Part shown: piece after piece, positions 1 through 5,777 of the stretch
How positions within the stretch are numbered: the stretch's first letter is position 1
Layout of the letters: each line of letters starts with the position of its first letter
Origin: Treponema sp.
GTDB taxonomy: Bacteria > Spirochaetota > Spirochaetia > Treponematales > Breznakiellaceae
DNA: 8,085 bases
Direction of reading: 5' to 3'
Assembly (NCBI GenBank): GCA_031272575.1
Contig: JAISTO010000144.1
Coordinates: forward strand, 1 to 8,085
Notes under the pieces: generated by a model
Told to the model about the DNA's origin: nothing
The model's database searches: none
The model's input: only the letters and a program-made list of their open reading frames with translations
Translations under genes and position numbers: made by a program

Positions 1-1082
1 TAGGGAGTCTCCGCGGTATTGGCCGGCAGCGCCTCAAGAACGCTCGCAAGCGTCGAGACGGTGGCGGAAGAAGCAATGTTGCCCACGGTCAGAGCCAGAC
101 GCGCGCTCTCGGCCTTGCCCGCCTCGGTAACCGTGACATAGTAGACGGCCGCCGGTATGTTACTGCTGTGCGAGAGCCGCAGCGTGGGCCAGGTGGTCAC
201 CGCCGCGGTAACGCCCGAGGCAAGCGTGTCCCCGCCGGCGGCGCTGTAGACCTTCCAGGTACCGGAAAGCGCCGTCGCGTTGGTGAGGGTGAAGTCCACC
301 GCCGCCTGCGCTGCGCTGGTCTTGGCGACTCTAGTGACACTTGCCGTGGGCGTCTCCGAAGCGGGCAGCGTTACCGGGCCTTGCGCGTCGGAAAGTACCG
401 CCGTGGCCGTGGCCGCGTTGCTCGCCTCCGCCTTGAGGTACTTGCCGGTGTCCGCCGTCTTCAGGGTGTAGGCCGCGCTTGTTGCGTTGGGGATGTCGGT
501 GTAGGTCCCGTCAGAAGCGTCGGCGCGCTTCCACTGGAAGACCGCGTCGGTAACGGCAGCGCCGTTACTGTCCTTTGCCTCCACCGTCAGCACCTGCCCT
601 ACCGCCGCGGTACCCGTAACCGTCACGCTGACAATCTCGCCCGTGTTCGGCGTTACCACGGAAACCGTCTTGGTCCCGAAGGTGACGCCGTCCTGCTGGG
701 AAACCGCCTTGATTTCAAGGCTTGTCCGGCTTTCGTCAGCGTCCACGGTCAGCAGCCCCGCCTCGCTGATGCCCGTCCCCGATGCGGCGCCCCCGGTCGT
801 GACCGACCAGGTAACCGCCTGGGACGGGCTGTTCTCCCCCGCCACCGTTGCGTGGAACTGGAGCGTCCCGCCCTTTACCACGAACGCCGCGTCCGCGGTC
901 ACCGTGACGCCCGTCACCGTCGGGTCGGGATCGCCCCCGCCGTCAGGGGTCGGACACCCCGCCAGAATAACAACGCCCGCAAGTACAAACGCAAGTACTC
1001 TTGCGGCCGCAGCCGCCGCGGCCCAAAGCGCGGCAGGTCCATCGAAACCCCTTATGGATTTCTTTCCTTTGATAGTTTTCAT
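1..1082 (-). CDS. Ig-like domain surface lipoprotein, N-terminal part (runs off left edge)
   Basis: An uninterrupted minus-strand frame gives 360 residues and continues beyond the window. The ATG has an AAGGAGG Shine-Dalgarno at 1097-1091, 8 nt upstream, which decides the start. Residues 1-43 form a lipoprotein signal: basic start, Ala/Val/Leu-rich core with seven alanines (21-27), then lipobox ILAGC with Cys43 as the lipidated residue. A Gly/Asp/Pro linker follows. Residues about 55-144 match bacterial Ig-like group 2 domains (VTGVTVTADA, KGGTLQFHATV, AVTWSV, GISEAGLLTV). Residues about 147-238 form a second Ig-like module (GQVLTVEAKD, VFQWKR, AAYTLKTADTGKYLKAEA). A third beta-rich segment covers 243-335. 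The segment ending SVLEALPANTAETP resembles linkers that precede repeat regions in treponemal surface lipoproteins, so leucine-rich repeats may follow (inference). Likely exposed on the cell envelope; ligand unknown. The 42-residue signal is long for a lipoprotein. Confidence 0.85.
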   Translation of the reverse strand, partial: MKTIKGKKSIRGFDGPAALWAAAAAAARVLAFVLAGVVILAGCPTPDGGGDPDPTVTGVTVTADAAFVVKGGTLQFHATVAGENSPSQAVTWSVTTGGAASGTGISEAGLLTVDADESRTSLEIKAVSQQDGVTFGTKTVSVVTPNTGEIVSVTVTGTAAVGQVLTVEAKDSNGAAVTDAVFQWKRADASDGTYTDIPNATSAAYTLKTADTGKYLKAEASNAATATAVLSDAQGPVTLPASETPTASVTRVAKTSAAQAAVDFTLTNATALSGTWKVYSAAGGDTLASGVTAAVTTWPTLRLSHSSNIPAAVYYVTVTEAGKAESARLALTVGNIASSATVSTLASVLEALPANTAETP

Positions 1083-1136
1083 GTTGAAAACCTCCTTCTA
1101 TAATGTCCCGCCCTTCCGGGCAGGTGGAACCCTATG

Positions 1137-1288
1137 GATAGGGAGTGGGGAATAGGGAGTAGGGTGCGCGTTGCAAGTGGGGGGCGCGTACTACCGTGAA
1201 ACTATCTGGTAGTACGCGCAACTTACGTGCCAGGCGCAAGCCACTCCCCACTCCCCAAGCGCTCCGCGCCCCCCTACTCCCCACTATC
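1137..1288. repeat. G-rich heptamer element with inverted ends, copy 1
   Basis: The left end is a run of 7-nt units of the form T(A/G)GGGAG (1139-1164). The right end is the complement of the same units (1243-1287), so the element has inverted ends of about 18-20 bp, the right outermost one being a heptamer shorter. The left end fits a G-quadruplex pattern: GGG, GGGG, GGG, GGG at 1141-1164 with loops of 3-4 nt. In the centre is a perfect 12-bp stem, GCGCGTACTACC (1184-1195) with GGTAGTACGCGC (1208-1219), around a 12-nt loop. A second element of the same design lies at 5775-6009. No transposase is encoded. It could be a MITE-like unit or a hairpin formed by heptamer expansion. Confidence 0.65.
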
Positions 1289-1390
1289 GACGCACGGTCA
1301 GAAATATGACCGGTAGTTAGAATGACGAGCGGAAAGCGCCCCCACGGGGAGCATGGGGCCTGTTTGTGGTGATAGTTAAGCCGAAAAAAT

Positions 1391-1523
1391 GTTACACTTT
1401 TTGCGTAACGGGGGGGGGGGCAGAGAGGGTTGTGTTGCTGTTGGGACACGGGCGCGATGCGCACGCACGAAGTGCGGCCGCACACAGTGCGGTCGCACTT
1501 CGTGCGGGGCGAGAAAGTGTAAC
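1391..1523. repeat. 133-bp inverted-repeat element with long internal stem and G11 tract
   Basis: The ends are a perfect 10-bp inverted repeat: GTTACACTTT at 1391-1400 and AAAGTGTAAC at 1514-1523. Inside is a 20-bp stem, CGCACGAAGTGCGGCCGCAC (1464-1483) with GTGCGGTCGCACTTCGTGCG (1487-1506), with a 3-nt loop and one G-T wobble. GTTAC (1391-1395) can also pair with GTAAC (1405-1409), giving an alternative small hairpin. A homopolymer of eleven G occupies 1410-1420. No target-site duplication is evident. It encodes no protein. It could be a small non-autonomous mobile element or a structured RNA; the sequence alone does not decide. Confidence 0.55.
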
Positions 1524-1651
1524 CGCTGGGGATACGCTATGAGTGTCCAGCGAGACAAAAGCCATCAAGAAAACCCTCCTTTTGGTTATGTTAAGAAAGT
1601 ATAGCGGAATGCGAGAAAATGTGTCAAGTGGTGGGGCGGGTAGGGGGAGAG

Positions 1652-1782
1652 GTCATTCCGCGGGCTTGCCGCTGTCGTCACTCCGCGGCTCGACCGCGGA
1701 GTCTGAACGTGAGATTCCGCGCTTAAAGCGCGGAATGACGGGGGCGAGCCGCGGAATGACGGGGGCAAGCTGCGGAATGACG
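1652..1782. repeat. Array of 23-nt hairpin repeats, locus 1
   Basis: Two perfect hairpins with 9-bp stems and 5-nt loops lie head to head: ACTCCGCGG-CTCGA-CCGCGGAGT at 1680-1702 and ATTCCGCGC-TTAAA-GCGCGGAAT at 1714-1736. Together they are bounded by GTCA on the left (1677-1680) and TGACG on the right (to 1740). Two further right-arm half units follow with a 21-bp period (GCGGAATGACG near 1749-1761 and 1770-1782). A left-arm half unit, GTCATTCCGCG, lies at 1652-1662. The array begins 13 bp past the stop of the rluD-like gene, so it would form the 3' end of that operon's transcript. It lacks the T-tract of an intrinsic terminator. Confidence 0.75.
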
Positions 1783-1794
1783 GGGAAAATCCGT

Positions 1795-2700
1795 CTATGC
1801 GTTTATCCAGTAGGCCCTGAAACGCGCGGGGAGGGGGGCGCGGAAGACGCTCTGCGCGTCCGCGCCGGGCAGGGTGATGCCCAGGCGGAGGGCATGCAGC
1901 ATCAGCGTGGCGTTGGGGAAGGAGGGCCCCGGGCCGCGGTAGATGGGGTCCCCTATGATCGGATGCCCTATGGAGAGGAGGTGCACCCGCAGTTGGTGGG
2001 TGCGCCCGGTCCGCGGCCTGAGCAGGAGGAGCGAGTGCGTCCCCCAGGAACGCGCCACGCGGTAGCGGGTGAGCGCCGCGCGGCCCTTTTCCGGGGCGGT
2101 GCTCACCATAAAGCGGGTGCGGCTGCGCTTGTCCCGGGCGATGCGGGCGTCGATGACGCCACTGGCATCTCCGGGAGTCCCCGCGACAAGCGCCGCGTAG
2201 GTCTTGCGCACCGTGCGGGCGCGGAACTGCGCGGCCAGGCACTCGAGCGCGGCCTCGTCCCAGCAGGCGATAAGGACACCGGAGGTGTCCTTATCGAGCC
2301 GGTGCACGATGCAGGGCCGCGCCGCGGGCCCGGGCGCGGAGGCCCCCCTGCGCAGCGCCCGGAAGAGCAGGGCATTGGCGAGGGTCCCCTCGCGGTTGCC
2401 AGCCCCCGGGTGCACCACCATGCCCTGCGCCTTGTCAACCACGATGACGCGGTCGTCTTCGTAGAGTACGCGCAGGGGGATATCCTGCGGGATAAGATCA
2501 AGCGGCGGGGCGTCATCCCAGGAGAGGTCGAGCAGATCACCCTTTTTTACGATATGTGATATTTTTTGCGGGATGCCGTTGACAAGCGCCTTCAGGGAGC
2601 GCGCCTTGATCTGGGAGCGGCTCAGGAGGCCCGCCTCGCAGGCGATGTAGCGATCGAGCCGGAGCCCCCCCTTTGCCGCCACGCAGGAGTGGGTCTGCAT
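1795..2700 (-). CDS. RluA/RluD-family 23S rRNA pseudouridine synthase
   Basis: This 301-residue protein converts uridine to pseudouridine in RNA, most likely in the helix 69 region of 23S rRNA if it is a true RluD (function inferred from family). Residues about 13-60 form an S4 RNA-binding domain (LRLDRYIA, SRSQIKARSLKALVNG, KKGDLLDLSW). The catalytic domain shows LYEDDRVIVVDKAQGMVVHPGAG (79-101), the active-site motif HRLDKDTSG (133-141) with catalytic Asp136, and the RTGRTHQLRVH block (230-240) followed by IIGDPIYRG. Length is normal for RluC/RluD enzymes. The start ATG overlaps the stop of the upstream gene as TAATG and has no clear Shine-Dalgarno, so translation is probably coupled. It is the last gene of a three-gene operon. 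Which of RluA, RluC or RluD it matches cannot be settled by eye; RluD is favoured by HRLDKDTSG plus the S4 domain. Confidence 0.92.
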   Translation of the reverse strand: MQTHSCVAAKGGLRLDRYIACEAGLLSRSQIKARSLKALVNGIPQKISHIVKKGDLLDLSWDDAPPLDLIPQDIPLRVLYEDDRVIVVDKAQGMVVHPGAGNREGTLANALLFRALRRGASAPGPAARPCIVHRLDKDTSGVLIACWDEAALECLAAQFRARTVRKTYAALVAGTPGDASGVIDARIARDKRSRTRFMVSTAPEKGRAALTRYRVARSWGTHSLLLLRPRTGRTHQLRVHLLSIGHPIIGDPIYRGPGPSFPNATLMLHALRLGITLPGADAQSVFRAPLPARFRAYWINA

Positions 2701-3260
2701 TAGGGGGCGCTGCCCGCCGCGGGGGGTTCCGCTGCCTGGAGGGGGGCCTCGGACGGCGCGGCAGGGGCTTCGGCCGCGGCCTCAGCCCCCTCGCCGCCCT
2801 CAGCGCCTTCCTCCGCGGCGGCCTCGGCCTCAGCGCCCGGCTTTTTTCGAATGAGGATGGGGGTTCCCTCAGGCAGCGCCGCGGCCGCTCTTTCACGGCT
2901 CCGCCGTTTCGCGAGGACGATGAAGTAGTCCGTCACCGCGACCGCCACGGAGATGCCTATCGCAATGTAGATGGACGCCTTCTGCTCGTCGCTGGAGCGC
3001 TCGATCGCGTCCGCGGGCTTCAGGGGCCAGGGCGCGTATTTGATATCCTGGCCGTGATCGTAGTAGCGCCAGGTGTCCACCCCGATCGTCGAAAAAAAGA
3101 TGCCGAGCGGAAACGCGCCTATGGCCACCGCCTCGGCCCGGCGGAGGTCCTTTACCCACTGCGGCAGATTCAACTTTGGGGGCGTGGTCGTCGTCGTCTG
3201 CGCGGGGAGCACGGCAATCATATAAAAAAACAACGTCACCATTGACAAAAGGCGTTTCAT
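2700..3260 (-). CDS. Small membrane protein with Ala/Glu/Pro-rich tail, unknown function
   Basis: A 186-residue protein that I do not recognise by name. The start MKRLLSM is chosen because GGGGAG lies 8 nt upstream (3274-3269) and the ATG overlaps the yggS stop as ATGA; a longer frame to 3359 would run into yggS. Residues 1-20 look like a signal peptide ending LPAQ, followed by a Thr/Pro stretch. Hydrophobic segments occur at about 44-62 (VAIGAFPLGIFFSTIGVD) and 96-117 (SIYIAIGISVAVAVTDYFIV), the second closed by KRRSRER, which would stop transfer on the cytoplasmic side. Between them is an aromatic-rich loop (WRYYDHGQDIKYAPWPLKP). The tail from about 140 is low-complexity Ala/Glu/Pro. Its position between yggS and the rluD-like gene, with overlaps on both sides, suggests co-expression; role unknown. 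Confidence 0.75.
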   Translation of the reverse strand: MKRLLSMVTLFFYMIAVLPAQTTTTTPPKLNLPQWVKDLRRAEAVAIGAFPLGIFFSTIGVDTWRYYDHGQDIKYAPWPLKPADAIERSSDEQKASIYIAIGISVAVAVTDYFIVLAKRRSRERAAAALPEGTPILIRKKPGAEAEAAAEEGAEGGEGAEAAAEAPAAPSEAPLQAAEPPAAGSAP

Positions 3261-3961
3261 CGTATGCGCTCCCCGAAGAGGGCCGTGCCTATGCGGACCA
3301 GGGTCGAGCCCTCCTCGATTGCCAGTTCGAAGTCGCCTGACATACCCATCGAGAGGCACTGCCAGGAGACCCGTTCGCCGTCCGGGAACCGCGCGCGGAG
3401 CCGTTCCCGCGCGTGAATGACCGCCCGGAAGGAGCGGCGTATCGCGTACGCGTCAGAACTGAGGGGGGCCATCGTCATAAGGCCCGCGATGCGGAGCGCG
3501 GGGAAGGCCAGCGCCGTCTCCGCCGCGCGGCAGAGGCTGTCCAGATCGGGGTACCCGGCCTTGCTGTCCTCGGCCGTGTGGTACTCGAAGAGGAGCGAAA
3601 GGGGCTTTGGGCGGGACGCTGCCTCGCGCGCCAGCGCCTCGATGAGGCTGTCCCGGTCTACCGACTCGATGCAGTCGAAAAGCGCCGCCGCCTGGCGCGC
3701 CTTGTTCCGCTGGAGGCTGCCTATCATGTGCAGTTCGAGCCCCGGACACGAGGCCGCAAGCAGCGGCATTTTTTCCGCGGCCTCCTGTACGCGGTTTTCG
3801 CCCGCAATGCGGAGCCCCGCCCCCCAGGCCTCGATGACCGCCCCGGCCCCCTGAAACTTCGACGCCCCCAGGAGGCGCACCTCCGCACTCTCCCGCCCGG
3901 CCCTGCGGCAGGCCGCGGCAATGCGTTCCGTAAGCGCCTCATAGCGTTCCGCGATCGTCAT
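3257..3961 (-). CDS. yggS: YggS/PLPBP-family pyridoxal-phosphate homeostasis protein
   Basis: A 234-residue cytoplasmic protein of the YggS/PROSC family, which binds pyridoxal 5'-phosphate without known enzymatic activity and maintains vitamin B6 and amino-acid balance (established for the family). Visible motifs: LLGASKFQ (30-37) with the PLP lysine at Lys35, GENRVQE (54-60), HMIGSLQRNK (78-87), the EDSKAGY segment (131-137), GLMTMAP (160-166) and the C-terminal phosphate-binding block LSMGMSGDFELAIEEGSTLVRIGTALFGER (203 onward). Length is typical. The start MTIAERYEAL is preferred over an upstream ATG at 4051 because the upstream extension is not family-like and would cross both divergent promoters. 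There is no Shine-Dalgarno. A sigma70-type promoter ends only 6 nt before the ATG, so the message is probably leaderless. The gene heads the operon and overlaps the next gene by ATGA. Confidence 0.93.
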   Translation of the reverse strand: MTIAERYEALTERIAAACRRAGRESAEVRLLGASKFQGAGAVIEAWGAGLRIAGENRVQEAAEKMPLLAASCPGLELHMIGSLQRNKARQAAALFDCIESVDRDSLIEALAREAASRPKPLSLLFEYHTAEDSKAGYPDLDSLCRAAETALAFPALRIAGLMTMAPLSSDAYAIRRSFRAVIHARERLRARFPDGERVSWQCLSMGMSGDFELAIEEGSTLVRIGTALFGERIR

Positions 3962-3967
3962 GCCGGC

Positions 3968-3996
3968 AGTATAGCATATCGCCGCGCGGTTGACAA
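3968..3996 (-). promoter_or_regulatory. Promoter of yggS operon (likely leaderless)
   Basis: On the minus strand, TTGTCA (3996-3991), a 17-nt spacer and TATACT (3973-3968) make a good sigma70-type promoter. Only GCCGGC separates the -10 from the ATG at 3961, so transcription would begin at or within a base or two of the start codon. The absence of any Shine-Dalgarno agrees with this. Confidence 0.7.
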
Positions 3997-4003
3997 GGCG
4001 CCC

Positions 4004-4032
4004 TTGCGCAAGCCCACCGCCCCCGCTACAAT
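4004..4032 (+). promoter_or_regulatory. Candidate promoter of ABC ATPase genes (likely leaderless)
   Basis: TTGCGC (4004-4009), a 17-nt spacer and TACAAT (4027-4032). The -10 matches the consensus at five of six bases; the -35 is weak. ACCCCC alone separates the -10 from the ATG at 4039, and no Shine-Dalgarno is present, so the transcript would be leaderless or nearly so. Its -35 lies 7 bp from that of the divergent yggS promoter, so the two polymerases would compete. Confidence 0.5.
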
Positions 4033-4038
4033 ACCCCC

Positions 4039-5112
4039 ATGCCAGACGCACAAAACCTCCTCAACGTGGAAAATCTCTCTATCGAGATTCATAGAGGAGG
4101 GGGGGCGATTACCATACCGTCATCCCGTAGGGGCGTTGTACGCAACGCCCTCCACCGTCCGCCCCCCCTGGGCGCGCACATTGTTGCGCGCCACCCCCCA
4201 GGCGTTGCCGTCAACAACATCTCTTTCACGCTGGCCCCCGGCGAGATCGTGGGGCTCGTGGGGGAATCGGGCTGCGGCAAGACCCTCAGTTGCCTTGCGC
4301 TCGCCGGCCTCCTCCCCCCCGCGGCCCGCCTCGCGGGCGGCTCGATCACCTTCGCGGGTCATGCAGTGCACCTGCTCCCCGAAAAGGAGCTGCGTGCGCT
4401 TCGCGGCCGCGCCCTCAGCATGATCTTCCAGGAGCCCGCCGCGTCCCTCAACCCCCTCCTCAAGGTGCAGGATCAGATCGCCGAGACCCTCCTCGTCCAC
4501 GGGCTCGCGGACAAGCGCGCGGCGCGGGACAAAGCCCGTGCCCTCCTCGAGCGCCTCGGCATCGCGGATGCCCCCCGCGTCATGCGGAGTTACCCCCATC
4601 AACTTTCCGGCGGGCTCTGCCAGCGGGTCATGATCGCCCTCGCGGTCATCGCCTCGCCGCGCCTCCTCATCGCGGACGAACCCACCGCCGCGCTCGACAC
4701 CGAGTCCGGGGCGCATCTCATCAGGACCCTGCAGTCCATCAACATTGATGATCGTATGGCCATCCTCTTCGTTTCGCATGACCTCCGCATGGTCCGCGGG
4801 TTCTGCTCGCGGGTCCTCGTAATGTACGCGGGGCGCATTGTCGAGGATGCCCCGGCCGCCGACCTCTTCGCGCGGCCCCTGCACGAGTACACGAATGGCC
4901 TCCTGGCGGCGCTCCCCGGGGCCGGGGGCCGCGGCGCGCTCCCCGCGGGGATCCCCGGCAGGGCCCCCTCGCTCGAGGAGGGGTACCCGCCAGGGTGTCC
5001 CTTCGCTCCCCGATGCCCCCGCGCCCTCCCGGCCTGCGCGGCCGCCTTCCCCCCGGCGCGGCGTTTCGGCCCGCGCCTGACCCACTGCCTTCGCGCGGGG
5101 GCCCCCTCATGA
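4039..5112 (+). CDS. OppD/DppD-like peptide ABC transporter ATPase with N-terminal insertion
   Basis: A 357-residue ATP-binding subunit of an oligopeptide/dipeptide/nickel-type ABC importer. The first strand LLNVENLSIEIH (7-18) and the next block VAVNNISFTLAPGE (56-69) are standard, but about 33-35 residues separate them where only a few are usual; this is the palindromic insertion described separately. Walker A is GESGCGKT (75-82), Q-loop Gln131, signature LSGGLCQR (189-196; LSGG intact, usual MRQR or QQQR changed to LCQR), Walker B LLIADEPTAALD (209-220), H-loop His247. The C-terminal oligo/dipeptide domain has HEYTNGLLAALPG (282-294) and a cysteine set C320, C326, C333, C350 that matches the cluster seen in OppD-type proteins and proposed to bind 4Fe-4S. 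The gene overlaps the OppF-like gene by ATGA. Permease and binding-protein genes are not in the window, so substrate is unknown. Confidence 0.9.
   Translation: MPDAQNLLNVENLSIEIHRGGGAITIPSSRRGVVRNALHRPPPLGAHIVARHPPGVAVNNISFTLAPGEIVGLVGESGCGKTLSCLALAGLLPPAARLAGGSITFAGHAVHLLPEKELRALRGRALSMIFQEPAASLNPLLKVQDQIAETLLVHGLADKRAARDKARALLERLGIADAPRVMRSYPHQLSGGLCQRVMIALAVIASPRLLIADEPTAALDTESGAHLIRTLQSINIDDRMAILFVSHDLRMVRGFCSRVLVMYAGRIVEDAPAADLFARPLHEYTNGLLAALPGAGGRGALPAGIPGRAPSLEEGYPPGCPFAPRCPRALPACAAAFPPARRFGPRLTHCLRAGAPS
4099..4202. repeat. Palindromic insertion inside the OppD-like coding sequence
   Basis: Two adjacent dyads fill the extra DNA. The first has outer arms GGGGGGGCG (4099-4107) and CGCCCCCCC (4160-4168), enclosing a perfect hairpin GGGCGTTG-TACG-CAACGCCC (4131-4150). 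The second is GGCGCGCA-CATTGT-TGCGCGCC (4171-4192), extended by CCTG (4167-4170) pairing with CAGG (4199-4202) across a 6-nt bulge. The extra length stays in frame and adds about 33-35 residues, rich in Arg, Pro and Gly, between the first two strands of the ATPase. Direct repeats at the borders were not seen. Exact borders need an ortholog alignment. Confidence 0.65.
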
Positions 5113-5777
5113 CGGCGCTCCTTTCGGTGCGGGGCCTTTGTGCGTCTTACGAGAGCCGCAGCCTGGGCTTCGCGGGGCGGCGCGTTGCAAGGCAGGTGCT
5201 GCGGGACTTCAACCTCGAAATGGCTCAGGGGGAGATTCTCGGCATCATGGGGCCCTCCGGCTGCGGCAAGACGACCCTGGCCCGCTGCATCCTCGGGCTT
5301 ATGCCCTTCGAGGGCCGCATCGTGATCGATGGCCTCGCCCAGGACGGGAAACACCGCCCCGCCATGGCGCGCAAGGTGGGGGCCGTGTTCCAGGAGCCGG
5401 GGGGCTCGCTCAACCCCCGTATGCGTATAGGCCGCATCCTCGAGGAGCCCCTGCGCGGCCTGCCCCGGGCGGAGCGGGAGGCCCTTGCGCGCGAGACCCT
5501 CGGCATGGTGGGCCTCGACCCGGACCTGGCGGGGCGTTTCCCCGCGGAACTGTCCGCCGGGCAGAAGCAGCGCGCCGCCATCGCCAGCGCGCTGACGCTC
5601 CGCCCCCGCCTCCTCACCGCGGACGAGGCCCTCAGTTCGCTCGACCTCTCCGCCGCCGCGCAGCTCGCATCCCTCTTCCAGGACCTCCGCCAACGCCTCG
5701 GGATCGGCATCCTCTTCATCACCCACGACCCCGACCTCGCCGCCTGCCTCTGCGATCGGGTCATCACGCTGGGGTAG
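5109..5777 (+). CDS. OppF/DppF-like peptide ABC transporter ATPase, short C-terminus
   Basis: A 222-residue second ATPase of the same importer. The start MTALLSVRGL overlaps the previous stop (ATGA); longer frames upstream only re-read the OppD-like C-terminus. Walker A is GPSGCGKT (48-55), Q-loop Gln95 in VFQEPGGSLNP, signature LSAGQKQR (148-155; Gly to Ala at the third position), Walker B LLTADEALSSLD (168-179) with Glu173, where the usual Pro after the Glu is Ala, and H-loop His206 in ITHDPDL. The protein stops at CDRVITLG, where OppF proteins normally continue with a D/E-x-G-x-I-V-E strand and the oligo/dipeptide C-terminal domain, some 60-100 more residues. The TAG stop is the first triplet of the G-rich heptamer element, so the gene appears truncated by it. 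All ATP-binding motifs remain. NikE-like short subunits exist, so activity is possible. Confidence 0.87.
   Translation: MTALLSVRGLCASYESRSLGFAGRRVARQVLRDFNLEMAQGEILGIMGPSGCGKTTLARCILGLMPFEGRIVIDGLAQDGKHRPAMARKVGAVFQEPGGSLNPRMRIGRILEEPLRGLPRAEREALARETLGMVGLDPDLAGRFPAELSAGQKQRAAIASALTLRPRLLTADEALSSLDLSAAAQLASLFQDLRQRLGIGILFITHDPDLAACLCDRVITLG

Larger units (their letters stand above)
1083..1794. other. Repeat-filled intergenic region, no gene
   Basis: This 700-bp gap between the Ig-like lipoprotein and the rluD-like gene holds no credible coding sequence. Short frames in it translate repeats. It contains a small GCCC-TTCC-GGGC hairpin at 1110-1121 in the lipoprotein leader, the heptamer element (1137-1288), the 133-bp inverted-repeat element (1391-1523) and the hairpin array (1652-1782). 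The stretches 1289-1390 and 1524-1650 show only weak dyads, such as CGGTCA/TGACCG near 1294-1311, and nothing else I can name. Confidence 0.7.

Noticed and set aside
168..1155. Long plus-strand frames of 311 and 170 codons
   Set aside because: They are the complement of the Ig-like lipoprotein, whose minus-strand frame has a lipobox, recognisable domains and a strong ribosome site; the plus frames give Arg/Gly-rich or featureless protein.
1728..1782. Short repeats at 21-bp steps that could suggest a CRISPR array
   Set aside because: Repeat and spacer together are only 21 bp, spacers are similar to each other, and no cas gene is near.
1586..2242. Minus-strand frame of 218 codons through the hairpin array
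   Set aside because: Its C-terminal part is translated repeat (the SSRG/RND type of peptide often seen where palindromic repeats are mis-annotated) and the rest is a shifted frame of the rluD-like gene.
1543..2559. Plus-strand frame of 338 codons
   Set aside because: It is antisense to the RluD-like gene and its start lies in repeats; the minus frame has the full family motifs.
3990..3995. TTGACA as the -35 of the OppD-like gene
   Set aside because: It is 31 bp from the -10 TACAAT, far beyond workable spacing; it overlaps the -35 of the yggS promoter on the other strand instead.
3962..4051. Upstream start for yggS at 4051
   Set aside because: The added 30 residues are not family-like and the start would lie upstream of the clear promoter and inside the divergent OppD-like gene.
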